Shown here piece by piece: positions 51,809 to 63,594 of a stretch of DNA of 64,000 nucleotides (its first letter is position 1; the number at the start of each line of letters is the position of its first letter). The stretch is from the NCBI GenBank assembly GCA_026874595.1, contig CM049309.1, forward strand, positions 49,700,079 through 49,764,078. The letters are read 5' to 3'. The DNA comes from Sipunculus nudus (lineage: Eukaryota > Annelida > Sipuncula > Golfingiida > Sipunculidae). The translations under genes were made by a program, and so were the position numbers. The notes beneath the pieces are model-generated. The model was not told where the DNA came from, did no database searches, and saw nothing but the letters and a program-made list of their open reading frames with translations.

Positions 51809-54100
51809 GGTGGATTGAATGTGCCGTGCAAACCTGCTGCTAACATTCCGCCAAACAAATGAATCCAATGAATATGTATATTATGTTTATATTTATTACA
51901 TTTTATTTCACATTCAGCTATATTTCCTAGTTCTCTTAATCTCGTGAGTATATTGTATTTTACGTTGTATGTCATGATTATATATTTTCATGGTTAATAT
52001 CATATCTTGCCGTATCATTCTGTCATATGCCACTTTTTTCATATTATCATTGTTCATTTTATTTTACATAATTTCAGATTAAATAAATTGTAATTCCCAA
52101 CAGGGCTAGTGGCAGATCAGACAGTCTTGGTTGAACGGGTTACCCTGTATAAATATGTTTTAATTAAAAAATATGTATTTTAATGTCGCTGAATTTTTAA
52201 TTGATTTGTACAGATAATTAAGTCTGCCAATTATAAAAAGTTTTAAGAATGCATACTCCCGGCATGATTTTTGGAGGATTTTCTTTCAAGCGAAAAGAAG
52301 CGAAGCACATAACAAACAAGGATACACATAATGATATCTGCGAGGGTCTTAATCGTAGATGTGACCATGCCTATATTAATGATGTAAAACAAGTCGGCCA
52401 CCGCGTTTAAAATGATTGCAGTTTCTCTTGAAACCCTCCTTTTCGTTTACATCAGTTTATTTAATTCACGTTACCACATGCATTTACTGTATAACCATGG
52501 TTAAAAAAGATGGAATTTATAAATTAATATTTCTATTGTCTTTTACCAAAGGTAACTGAGTGGTGGTTAGGCGTACGCTTTTGAAATGCCGCAGCTTTAA
52601 AACACACGTGACATTGTATATATAGTTAGTGTGCGGAGTTACTGAGAAACCTCGAGGTTTTTAATAAACTATTTTCTACACACATTCATATTTTTATATG
52701 AAATCATTGATTTTAACCCAAAGTTGTTGCATTTTTTATTAGACAATTCTATTCCAAAAACCAAATCAGCAATAAAAAAAATAAGGTCTCAAGTGCTCAT
52801 TGCTCAGTCTTTAACATTTTTTTTATGTCTTTTTCATTCATCACGTATTTTGATGAGAAATGCATTTAATACTTGGTAAAATCAAACAGAGATAAGCAAA
52901 CAATTATTTTAAATATAAAGTGTAGCAAGCACCACCTCTCTTTTGGCAGTATTTAATTAAAGAAAGTTCCAGAGGTCACATTTTTGCTAAATTTTGAGAT
53001 TTCGACAATACCGCCCGCGAAGAGTTGATTTGGATATAACCGGCACCTTGAAAGCGTATATATACGTACAATGGGATGACTTCATATAATCACAGATATA
53101 AAAAGTGGCACGACCAATTTAAAACAGTTGAAAAGTGCATCAACGTGCAAAATACAACTCATCTGACTTATTTGCATAAACTGTTTTGGCAGTTTTGTCA
53201 AAGACAAAACTGTTTAAAGTTTTTTTATTGGGAAACACGTTGGAATTATGCAATTTCATATAAATATTTATAAAAATTTTTGATATTAATATTTAATAGA
53301 CTTAAATTTAAAAAAAAAGTAAGACAGTGTAGGTTGCGCCACCTATGAAAGAAGACAGCACGTTTGCTTCAAATAAGCCTCCCTTATTAAAAATGTACAA
53401 CTGTTTCTATGTGGAGAAGCCAACAGCCGGCTGGGGTGTGTATGTATAGCGTATAGTTGAGAAAAACAGTGATTCACTGCGCATCTGGTTTAATTTGTTA
53501 GTCAGCGTTCAATATCACTTACTAGTCCATGTGGTTGCCCGGTATTTATAGACGTCCATCCTTGTTCCAGTCACGTGTTAATACGAAAGGTAACAGCTAA
53601 TACGGGTATGGTAAATCATGATAACACTGAACGCGAACACTGATAAGGGACATTCTGCGAATCATAGATGTCATGCCTACCTGCATGGTCTCCGCTGAAT
53701 CGGGAGTGATTTACACCTGTGTGTGTATTAGCGCAGACCTGAGCGTGCTGTGGACTTTGGTTCCTAGCCAGATCGTGGCAGCCATTATTAATGCGCCGCT
53801 CATTCAATTTTCATGTTATGATTCCGTGTCTGTGTATTATGTCTGATCCGCCAAATGATCGTGGCATCCGTGTAGCTCAGGTGAGTGTCCGATATCAGAT
53901 ATAACGCCATCATATTGAATTATGTTAAATAGAGTAAACTGTATATTAAAAGGTCTGTCGCCCATGCCCCTCCCCATTCGTGGTCACAAGATCGTAAACA
54001 CATATACATACGTCCCTTATCTTATTGATTTATGTATCATCATGTTACGTATATCTTGACTTACATACGGCATTCGCTCTCTGAGAGCTCCTAATCACTC
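51809..54100. other. Gene-free AT-rich stretch after gene B
   Basis: No supported gene or clear repeat. Short open frames only. Confidence 0.5.
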
Positions 54101-54104
54101 ATGC

Positions 54105-54490
54105 ATAGGACTCGAGTCCGGGCTTGGATTTCTAGTCAAGACTCGAGTCCACCTTATTATGGACTCATGGACTCGGACTTGTACTCGGACTCGGAGGTAA
54201 GGACTATATAGAGAAATCAGATTGAGTCCATACTATATAGAGAAATCAGATTGAGTCCATACATACCTGTAGCTTAAGCTCGATCTGCTTCCTGAACCGA
54301 ATGTGATTAAACATTCAATAACAAAGCATCTGTAAAAAAATACACATGGTAATCTAATATTTCTGTTTTTAAATTTCTTTAATAAGGATATCTATATAAT
54401 AGACCTGGACTAGGACTCGAGCTCGGGTTCCAAATGACTCGGACTCGAAGAAGGTGGACTTAAACCTCAAGGACACTGACTTGGATGGCC
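54105..54490. mobile_element. ACTCGGACTCG-rich repeat
   Basis: Two patches of GGACTCGGACT/ACTCGAGTCC-type units (54110-54200 and 54405-54490) in partly inverted orientation flank an AT-rich middle that holds a duplicated 34-base piece (ACTATATAGAGAAATCAG). It looks like a MITE of hAT type, but the exact ends are not clear. Confidence 0.4.
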
Positions 54491-55420
54491 TGGACTTCAG
54501 GGCTGGGTATCGGTCAGCCTATTCAGGTACAATACGTATTGCGATACACTCAATTCGAAACCCTATACGTATTTACGATATGCTCCATTTTTCTTTCTAT
54601 ATAATTTTATGAATAAAAGCTCTGAGGATAAAATGCTTCTTATTTTTTTTTATATAGAGCATATTTATCATGTCCTGCATTTATGCTGGATATTAAATAA
54701 AATAAATAAAGACCAGTTAATAAAAACAACTAATTACGATATCTTTATTTCCCAGATCTGGTCATTTCAAGCAGGCATATAGGCCTATATATTTTTCCTT
54801 TAAAAAAATTGGAGCCAAAACCCTTAGTAGGCTGCACTATTCTCTTATTGGGAGGATAGGGAACCAACTTAAAGGATGAGCCCTATTTGTCGTTTGATAA
54901 AAGGATTAAGATACGTAATGTGTATCAAAAAACATTTTCCTAACCCCTTTTCTCATTTCCTGAATAGACTACTGAATATTAAAATAAATATCACGATTTA
55001 ACCTTTGAACTCCCATATTCCCACCATTCTTTTTCATTTGGTCTGGAAAAATCATAGGTTGTTTGCATGTCATGAAATAACACAGGTTTTGTAGGCCTAT
55101 ATTTCTGAGAATGTGAATCTCAAAATCAATCAAATTTGCCTGAGTATATTAGGTTCCCCCCCCCCCCCCCCAAGGCTTTGACCATTTATTTCGTAATATG
55201 TTTCGAGTAACATTTGACCGGTATAAAAGCACTTCGAGAAATTGCTTTTTGAAAAGTAAAGGGTTAAATGATGGATTATGTACCGCAATACATCTCCTAC
55301 TGAGATCACAGTTTAACATAAATAATTAATTTAATGGTAGCAATATGTAATATCGGTATCGATTTTATCATAACGAGAAACGTCAGTGATAATGGGCCTC
55401 GTTTCGGGGGGGGGGGGGGG

Positions 55421-55992
55421 GTCGAGAGGGTTATCACGAAAATGAAACAATTGTGATTCAGAGTTGGGTCCAAAAGTAACTGTATTTGAAGGAATTGTAA
55501 TTACAATTTTTTTTTACAAGTAATTGTAATTGTAATCGATTACATTTTCTAATCTTTGAAAGTAATTGTAATTGTGATCGATTGCTTTTGAAAAGAAGTT
55601 GTTTGAAAAGGGGTCGAGAGGGTTATCACGAAAATAAAACAATTGTGATTCAGAGTTGGGTCCAAAAGTAACTGTATTTGAAGGAATTGTAATTACAATT
55701 TTTTTTACAAGTAATTGTAATTGTAATCGATTACATTTTTTAATCTTTGAAAGTAATTGTAATTGTGATCGATTGCTTTTGAAAGAAGTTGTTTAAAAAG
55801 GGGTCGAGAGGGTTATCACGAAAATAAAACAATTGTGATTCAGAGTTGGGTCCAAAAGTAACTGTATTCGAAGGAATTGTAATTACAATTTCTTTTACAA
55901 GTAATTGTAATTGTAATCGATTACATTTTCTAATCCTTGAAAGTAATTGTAATTGTGATCGATTGCTTTTGAAAAGAAGTTGTTTGAAAAAT
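55421..55992 (+). repeat. 190-bp tandem triplication
   Basis: Three units starting GTCGAGAGGGTTATCACG at 55421, 55613 and 55803. They are nearly identical, differing mainly in T-run length and a few substitutions, so the triplication is recent compared with other repeats here. Confidence 0.95.
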
Positions 55993-57492
55993 TACTTTTT
56001 AGTTATTTATAGGTATATTTGTTTCAAATGAATCAATCATCAAACTGTCAAATTTATTTAGCATACCTGGCTATTACCAATTTCTCCATGGTTGTTTCTC
56101 ATGTACTTCAAAGGCACATATGCATTTTAAATAATATTTTTTATTATCTCAGGCTATAATTATGACTGAATAAAAAAAATTCCCATCAAAACTATCCCAA
56201 TGCAAGACTTCAGGTTACCCCCGGTTATCTGAAATCACTTTCAAGTTATCCCTTGGGGAAGCTTGAACCCAATTTCAGGTTAAGGTAGCAGAACTGCTAA
56301 AATTCCTAAAAAAAAAATTGATGTTTTTGCAATAAAAGGTATACGCAATGTTGAATATTGGGCAGATCTAATGCACTTGAGCACATTTTCGTTCGCCGGT
56401 TGAATTTTATGGGAAAAGGTGATTTCTATTAAGTAAACACTACGATGTGTTTCGAGGGTGTTTGTAAACTAACTCCAGCCCTGCCACAGGCCTGTCAATC
56501 ACTGTGCCCCCAGCCCTTACCTGGGTCAGTCGGCCAATCGCAAGTGCAAGTGGTTAGTTAATGCATGGCTTCATTAGTGCACAGGCGGCCAGAGTTGACG
56601 GTCGAGGTTTGAAAGCCGCATCTAATCAGCTGTGTAAATAACCATCTTGTTGACTTAATTCAATGATAAATGTTAATGCTTTTAACCAAAATGATATTAT
56701 TTCAATAAACCCCATGAGAGACACAATATTTAAAAGCTGAATCGGTCTAACAAAGGTTGTAGCATATTGTTAACAATATTATAAAATATATTTTAATTGA
56801 CTCGTACACTTTGCAAAAGCGCATGAAAAAATACTTGAAAACAAAGAATATGAAAAGATTCAAACATTTTTAGGAAATCAAGAAGAAGTTTATGAATTTT
56901 GAAATGTCTCGGTTTCTATACGTTTAGTGTTAACCAAAACAGACATACTCAAGCTTTTCTTTATAATAATGTTTAACTAGTTTGTCTCATTTTGTTACCA
57001 CACCTTCATTGAAATGGCCCGGTTTATATCCGTTTAGTGGTAACCAAGCCACATACACATGTCTGTGTCCTTACAATAATGATTAGTTGATTTGTTTTCC
57101 TTTTTTTACAACAAGCTTTATTGATATACTATAATCTGGATCCGTTTTGTGGCGACTATGAAATGTTTAATTTAATATGACATTACCACTTATTAACGAC
57201 TCTTGTACATATCCTTCTGCGATTCATTTTATAATAGAGACTTTGAAGGTTGTGCATTTATAAATTTGTTGAGACTGATAAAAAATGGAAAGAGCTCAAA
57301 CCAATCTCTAACCCAATAGCTGTTCTTGCTTGAGGTAAATGGTCTTAAAACACAACTGCGATTGCTTAAAAAAGTAATTGTAATTGTATAATCGGTTACT
57401 TTTTTTAAAAACACATTGGTAATTTTAATTGATTACTTTTAAAAGTAATTGTATATGTAATTGATAACTTAAAAACTATTTGGACCCCACTA
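55459..57492. mobile_element. Nested element with GTAATTGTAATT ends
   Basis: The left CAGAGTTGGGTCCAAAAG and the inverted right TAGTGGGGTCCAAATAG are terminal inverted repeats of hAT style, each followed inwards by GTAATTGTAATTGTAATC strings. The left end is present three times in tandem. The middle (55990-57350) is AT-rich and noncoding. Confidence 0.5.
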
Positions 57493-57935
57493 ATACAGGT
57501 AAAACAAACAATTGATTCTTCATTGGCATCATATATACGTTATCCTTGCTGTATCATCTAAGGTCGAAAGACAAAAAGATCAATGTTATGAATTTAAACA
57601 GATCTTTAATTCTATGTGTATTATTACACTTTTAGTGTATAATAACATTTTTTGCCAATAATGATTAAGAATACCCACGGTTCAATCACTTTGTGAACCT
57701 AATAACTGATATGAAAGTTATTTATTTGCCATTTAAGAACAATATTTTTCACTTTTCGAAGATCGTGTGCACCTAATTAATAATTTGTACAATATAATAT
57801 ATACTTTGTGTAGGATACAGTTCAGAAGGATCACGAAAATAAACCCTCACGAATTTATCCCCGCGAATATGAAGACAACCACAGTATGAACACTGTAATA
57901 GGTGTTGGAAAATAAAGTTAAGAACATTTTTATAT

Positions 57936-57954
57936 GTTGGGGGGGGGGGGGGGG
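57936..57954. repeat. G run
   Basis: Long uninterrupted G run, one of more than a dozen G or C homopolymers of ten or more bases in this window. Confidence 0.7.
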
Positions 57955-58305
57955 CAAAATCCTTTGTCCTCAGCAGAAAAGGCTCGTGTCATTAATATTC
58001 CACTTGTGCCCCTCACACCAACCGGCTTGTCATCGCAGCCCTGACATGTGTATATACATTTCTTATCAAGTCGTCATATTGCAAAGTATTTGTCTTAAAG
58101 TCTCAACAGCCGTAATAATAAATATATATTCGCTATAGCTTAAGGTAAATCTAGATAAGATCAGTTAGATTTTTATTCTTATTTGTTAGCAGTCTTTGAT
58201 TTTTTCCTCGATTCGACCAATACAGCATGCAAAGAATGTCGGTAACCGTATCGACGTTACGTATCGATTAGTATCGATATATCAGTATTTTGATACAGCT
58301 CCACT

Positions 58306-59430
58306 GGACCATAGGAAGAGGTGTACTCGACTACATCGCTGTTTCTAATAATAAATGTCCTAATTATAACAGTCTTTTCAAGGATATCAGTGAATATAAG
58401 AAATCACCTACAGGATAAACGTTCATGACCGATAAAGGCTTTAAGTACATGATAAGGCCTTTGTTTCATACGTAAAGTGACTAATAAGAGATAACCTCAT
58501 TGGGGTACATACGTACTTAAGTGATGTTAAGTTTACATGTATGTCACTGTCACATACCTCAAAAGTGTATTGTCATTGTACTGGTGGACAGTTGCAAGCG
58601 CTTTACAAAAATACTTTAATCCAGAAGTCCACAACACAAAACGAATATATAAATATCTAATATACGGTTAATAATAATAATGTGTGTGCGTGGCCTCAAG
58701 AAAATCTGCGTTTCTGTGTATAAGTTCTGGTAATTCATATCAATCTCATTTGTCTAGATCTATATATTTATGTATCAGTCCAGCTAATGTCATGTCAGGC
58801 ATAGCTATTGAATTAGCTTTACAGACAGAAGATCGGTTAATTTTTTTACACAGTGAACTTTAGTTTTAATTTTCTTGACTTCACACTGATTTAGAGTTTT
58901 TTTATACAAATGATTACTCATAATCATAAAAATAATTTAGAAAAAAAAATAAATGTACTATAAAAAATCAATATGTCCAAAGATTATCAGTGTTGTAATG
59001 AGGTGGGAAAACAAATTGCATTAAAAGATTTGGGATTATTTCGGTAATTATAAAATTCTTTAAATTCTGAGGAAAGTTAACTGTTTCTTATATCTGGTTT
59101 ATAAAATTTAACCAAATAATGCTATGTGGAATTTTAAACCGAACATCGCTAAAATAATATACACATCGGGGTATATTCTGACATACATGTGATAGTTTAC
59201 TTGATTTTATTATGTGATGTCCATGTGTGTTTGTTTTTCGGTTTAGGGCGCTGGTGTTTTGTTCAGTTCTCAGAATCTGTCTGAGAAAGGCCTAGGGTGA
59301 CAATTGGTGTCTCACTGAACTCACTGCGTATTTAGGTAGCTCTGGTCAAAATTATCTCCGTTCTGTATTGTATAATACAAGTAGGGTTATTTCTGAATCC
59401 ATTTTTAACAATTCTGTCATTCTTTTCCAG
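58306..59430. other. Upstream region of gene C
   Basis: AT-rich with no open frame of note; likely holds the promoter and first exon of gene C, but I cannot place them. Confidence 0.4.
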
Positions 59431-59473
59431 CCATGATATCGTGAGACTGAGGGAAATTTGAACCATCAAGAAG
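59431..59473 (+). promoter_or_regulatory. Probable 5' leader of gene C with short upstream ORF
   Basis: A strong acceptor (CATTCTTTTCCAG, ending 59430) precedes the leader. It holds an ATG at 59433 that opens a three-codon upstream frame ending in TGA at 59444, ahead of the main start at 59474. Such short upstream frames can lower translation of the main frame. Whether the acceptor is used is not known. Confidence 0.35.
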
Positions 59474-62401
59474 ATGGCTGAACGCCAGAAGATGTCATGT
59501 CGAACTGCAGGCATCATCATAGCCATTATTCTTTTTCCCGTGGGCATTATTTTTTTCGGTGTGTCTGCCGTGAATAGAAATTTAATGTACGCTGGAGTTG
59601 TGTTCACAACGCTTTCTCTGTTACTTGTTTTAGTTTGTTATTATTACGAGAAGCTTAGTCGCGAAGGAAAACTTAATGACTGCAATGGCTGCTGCGTTAG
59701 CTGTTTCTGCTGCAGACTGTGTATTACTGCGCCGGATGTGGATTACACAGGAAGGCGCAATTCCGCACGAAATAGTTCCATTCGAAGATTAGAAGCAAAT
59801 CTGCGGCATGAAGGAATTTTTGCGGAATCTTTGAGAAGAAACGCCCCTCTTAGAGAAATTTACGCAGAATTAAACTCAATAGTAGCCGGATACGAAGAAA
59901 GTTCTCGTTTATACCCAGATGACAGGCATATAGGGAGCGCGGTCCGCAGCTACGTACCTTTAATTAAGGATGATATTAAAATTGTAAAGGAGTGGGCGTT
60001 AGGTGAGATTCGGTATACGTCATATGATATTTATAGAATGACTGAGCGGGCAAGAGCCTGGAGGAGAACACTGGAGGGCTTGAGGTACGTATTATATTGG
60101 CAAGATCATGGAGATAATAATAATAATATTATTAATAATAATAATAATGATAATATTAATAATAATAAAAATAATAAAAATGATAACGATAATTAAAAAA
60201 TGCTGTAAACGTTTTACACTAAAGATATCATGTATAAATTTAAAAAAATAAACAACATTGTTTTATAGATGTGACAACGATATAAAATCTAGGTGGTAGC
60301 ACGCTATATAGATTAAGTGTAACGGACTTACTGTTGTTACATTTCAGAAAAAAAAGTATTGCACACAAAGGTTAGTTTTAAGTTTTAACTTGAACACAGT
60401 CCAAGACGGTGACAATCTTAAAGGGGCAAATTAGAAGTTATATATATGCATGTTCTTTCACACAGTTTAGTTTTGCTTTATACAAAAGTTTTTTTCAGTA
60501 CATGGTCTCAGTACCTCCCCTTCAGCTTGTAATGGTTCTGCGTGTGGGTAAACACGGTCCATGTGTCCCTATTTACCATAACAAGGCCGCGTTACCGGAT
60601 CTACGATTTTGAGCATGCGCAACATATCCCAAACAAGGAGTAGTCCAAACTAGTCCATACATGGACCTTTATGTCCTCTGATATATCTCTGCTGGATGTA
60701 AATTACGGTCCATTGGCCGAATGTAACGTCACATTAGAACCGATCGCAACAGATTTGTCGGATAGGCCCAAGGGTCTCAGCTGAAATCACAGTGTCCGTT
60801 TCAAAGTAGTGGTCCAGCCACACTGAATGCTTTCACCAGTCTAGTGTCTTTACCGCTAAGGAGGTTGTGAACGGCACAGATGGCACGTCCTGGTCGCCAG
60901 ATATTTAAGTATTCTAGATTTCATCACATTTCATCGACAGACTTGTGCTGATAGTCGATATTTAAGTTTCTTATGAAAACTAGACCTATATGTTGTAATA
61001 TATAGAATATAATTTGTGTATGGCCAAACAGAAAGCTGTTAAAACGAGGCCGCAATGTCTTTAAACGGCTCTAAGGTCATCGGACTCTGAATTCGTTGGG
61101 CCTAAATGCAGTGTCCGATTTATATATTTACAGTGTTTACCTGTCAGTTGGGTCATAAAGCTGTACTTCATCATAATATACAGGACACTTATGCTCTGTC
61201 TGGGGGACAATGAGGGCAGGTTGAATTCCCGATTTTATAAGGCGGTATATGTACCCTGGAATTTTCAGGGAGAGCGTATATGAAGTTGATTATGGCCTTT
61301 AATAGAAATCTAAAGAAAAGTTTAAATCAAGCTACCTGTATGTTAATAAAAGATCATTCTCGACTTGTTATGAGAATTAAACATACCTATCAAAGGTGTC
61401 TTATTTTATTTAATTCCGCTAGAAAACCATGTATCTGACATATTTGTCTGACTTTGCAAACTGTATGCTAAAAATGGAACCGGGTGTAAGACAGAATTAT
61501 CGACATTTACCATAAACTTCCCCATTTTGACCGGATTTTTCGTATTTTTTAACCGAGTTAGTATATGTGTTTTGGAAAACAACAACAAGCCGTGTATGAC
61601 AAAACAGGCATTTTAGACCACGCATTATTCGGCTAGTTTACACTTTGATTACAATTAGGACAGGTAGGTTTGATGTCCCCATGGATCTTTCACATTTCCT
61701 GAGTACAGGACAATTGGTATATTCGTGTTGCAAGCGCAAAGCCGTCGATGGAGCCTCTTCATGTTAACAATACCTCACTGTCAATAACATAGGCTTCTCG
61801 GGTAATATGGTATAAAATCATATTCCAGCCAAGCAGGTACAGTAGGGATGAAAATACTGCGTATTTTGAGTTGTATTTGTGTTATTAACATTTCCTCATG
61901 TATGTATTTTTGAAATATACCTGCATGTCAGGACGTCCGTGTTATTGTTATAAGTAAGTATAGTTCTGATAACCTGTCCTAATTTTGTGAAAAAGTAACA
62001 TTTACTTGAATGAACTGCTACTCATGAATAGTTTCTTGTAATTTCTAATTAATGTGACACTTTTAAGGTCATCCGAATCAAATGGACCACGGAGACAGAC
62101 GGGTAGACAGGGTCGACCTCCAGACCCACTGGCGCCTTCTACCGCCCGGATCGAACGTGTCCAACCCCTGCCACATGCACCGACGCCTCCGCCTTACGAG
62201 CATCTGGCGTCACAGGGAGTATTCACAATATCAGGAAGTCCTTCATATGATTCCATAGACACGTCTGCTCCACCAGGAACTCCCCTACCCCTGGTTGTTA
62301 ACGACAACATCATTTATCGCCCAGTTGGCGAGAACACCACAACGCCACCTCTCGGAGAGGCGCCTCCATCATACGAGGAGGCCGCGAGCAGCGCCTTGTG
62401 A
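59474..62401 (+). CDS. Gene C: two-TM, Cys-cluster protein with PPxY tail, paralogue 3
   Basis: Coding exons 59474-60084 and 62068-62401 give 314 residues. The 1983-bp intron has donor GAG|GTACGT and acceptor CTTTTAAG, phase 2, inside the same Arg-Ser junction as A and B. The start is in a strong context (AAGATGG). Seen: a short N-terminus, TM1 about 12-31, TM2 about 37-58, and then a cluster of seven Cys within residues 69-82 that A and B lack. A helical region follows (about 100-203) with the shared (E/D)W...D...M...W pattern, e.g. KEWALGEI and RAWRRTLEGL. The 111-residue tail is rich in Pro, with PPPY and, near the end, PPSYEEA. It is the most diverged of the three: VDIR is replaced by AVNRN. 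The Cys cluster next to TM2 is a plausible palmitoylation site (inference). Confidence 0.85.
60116..60196. repeat. (AAT)n tract in gene C intron
   Basis: Degenerate AAT/AAC repeats start 32 bases after the splice donor of gene C. If the intron were retained the frame would add a poly-Asn tail and stop at 60196. Confidence 0.85.
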
Positions 62402-62769
62402 TTTAAACCTCCACCTGTTTTTAACCTGCAGCTTATGTTTCTTGTGCACGATATTGCCAATCATGTTATGCATTTAAAATCATTTAATTGGGAAAACGTA
62501 CACGAATTGTAGGCTGCTGAAGGAGCGCCTAGGACTATAACGCTTTAGCGCCATGTATACTTTCTTTAGTTTGGTTAGGACGCTTGTGTACACGAGTGTG
62601 TGTGTGTGTGGGGGGGGGGTTAAGCGAAGATTTCATTATGATTCATGTATTAAAACATGGAGAAAGTCCTTATAGTGCCAAATTAATACCAAGTCTCACT
62701 ATGTCACGGGTGACGTTATATAATTCTAATATTTTAACACTTGTTTCGTAAAAGCAGCTTCTGTTATAT

Positions 62770-62775
62770 AATAAA
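62770..62775 (+). terminator. Candidate polyadenylation signal, gene C
   Basis: AATAAA lies 369 bases after the stop codon of gene C, in an AT-rich stretch just after a T/G-run region. No clear equivalent was found within a few hundred bases of the gene A stop. Confidence 0.4.
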
Positions 62776-63594
62776 GACTGTAATTACGCGACGGACTACG
62801 CGTAGGAAAAAGTGGAAACAACAGTGTTAAAAAACTACCAAGTGAATTTTGCAAATTACGCATACGGATACGAGCTACGCACCCATGGAAAACCACCCAA
62901 AGCCATTATGTTCTGAAGGGATACCGCTGATATCACAACAATTTATTTTAAGAACAGTGGCGCCCTGTGCAGTCATGATTTAAATCACTGTTTCTTTGAG
63001 TGCCATACGCTTTCACACATTCAACAAAAATATGAACATATATGATGATGGCACATATTTTGATTGCACATGGACTTTTAAGCTCACGTGATTCTATTAA
63101 GAGGGTATGGATTGTTTTCACTACAGAGTATGCGTAAGAGATGGAGGTTACATAACCTCCTTGGTAAGACTTACGGAGTTCAGACTCAAAATTGTCTGTG
63201 TTTGAAAAAAAACTTGGTTTACGTGTTGTGGGTGTATTATATAACATTTTACTGTATGTTCAAGACTCGGTGAGAGTATACTTATGTATCATGTTACGGC
63301 CAACAGAGCTACATGGGAAAACTGTACAAATATTTAGTGCTTTAGCGGGATTTCAGCATTTATTCACTGTATTCAGAAATGGAGAGATGACATTTAATGC
63401 CTATATATGGATTTTCCCCTTGTCAAAGTTCACATTGAATGTGATCACTTTTCTTGTATGTATATATTTTTTATATTTTTATTTACACAAGATTTAACAT
63501 TTGATTTTATTTTGTTTCTCACCAGACGTGTTGTCATTAGGACTACAGTGGACGATATAAGGAGCAAATAATGAGATCGTCATCACGCCAATGA

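Larger units (their letters stand above)
54501..58305. mobile_element. Candidate hAT-like element, interrupted by another insertion
   Basis: The left end CAGGGCTGGGTATCGGT and, inverted, the right end CAGTGGAGCTGTATC are similar, and GTATCGATA-type motifs occur subterminally on both sides. Six of eight flanking bases (CTGGAC) agree if the right boundary is shifted slightly. No transposase frame is seen. A second element lies inside. Confidence 0.35.
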
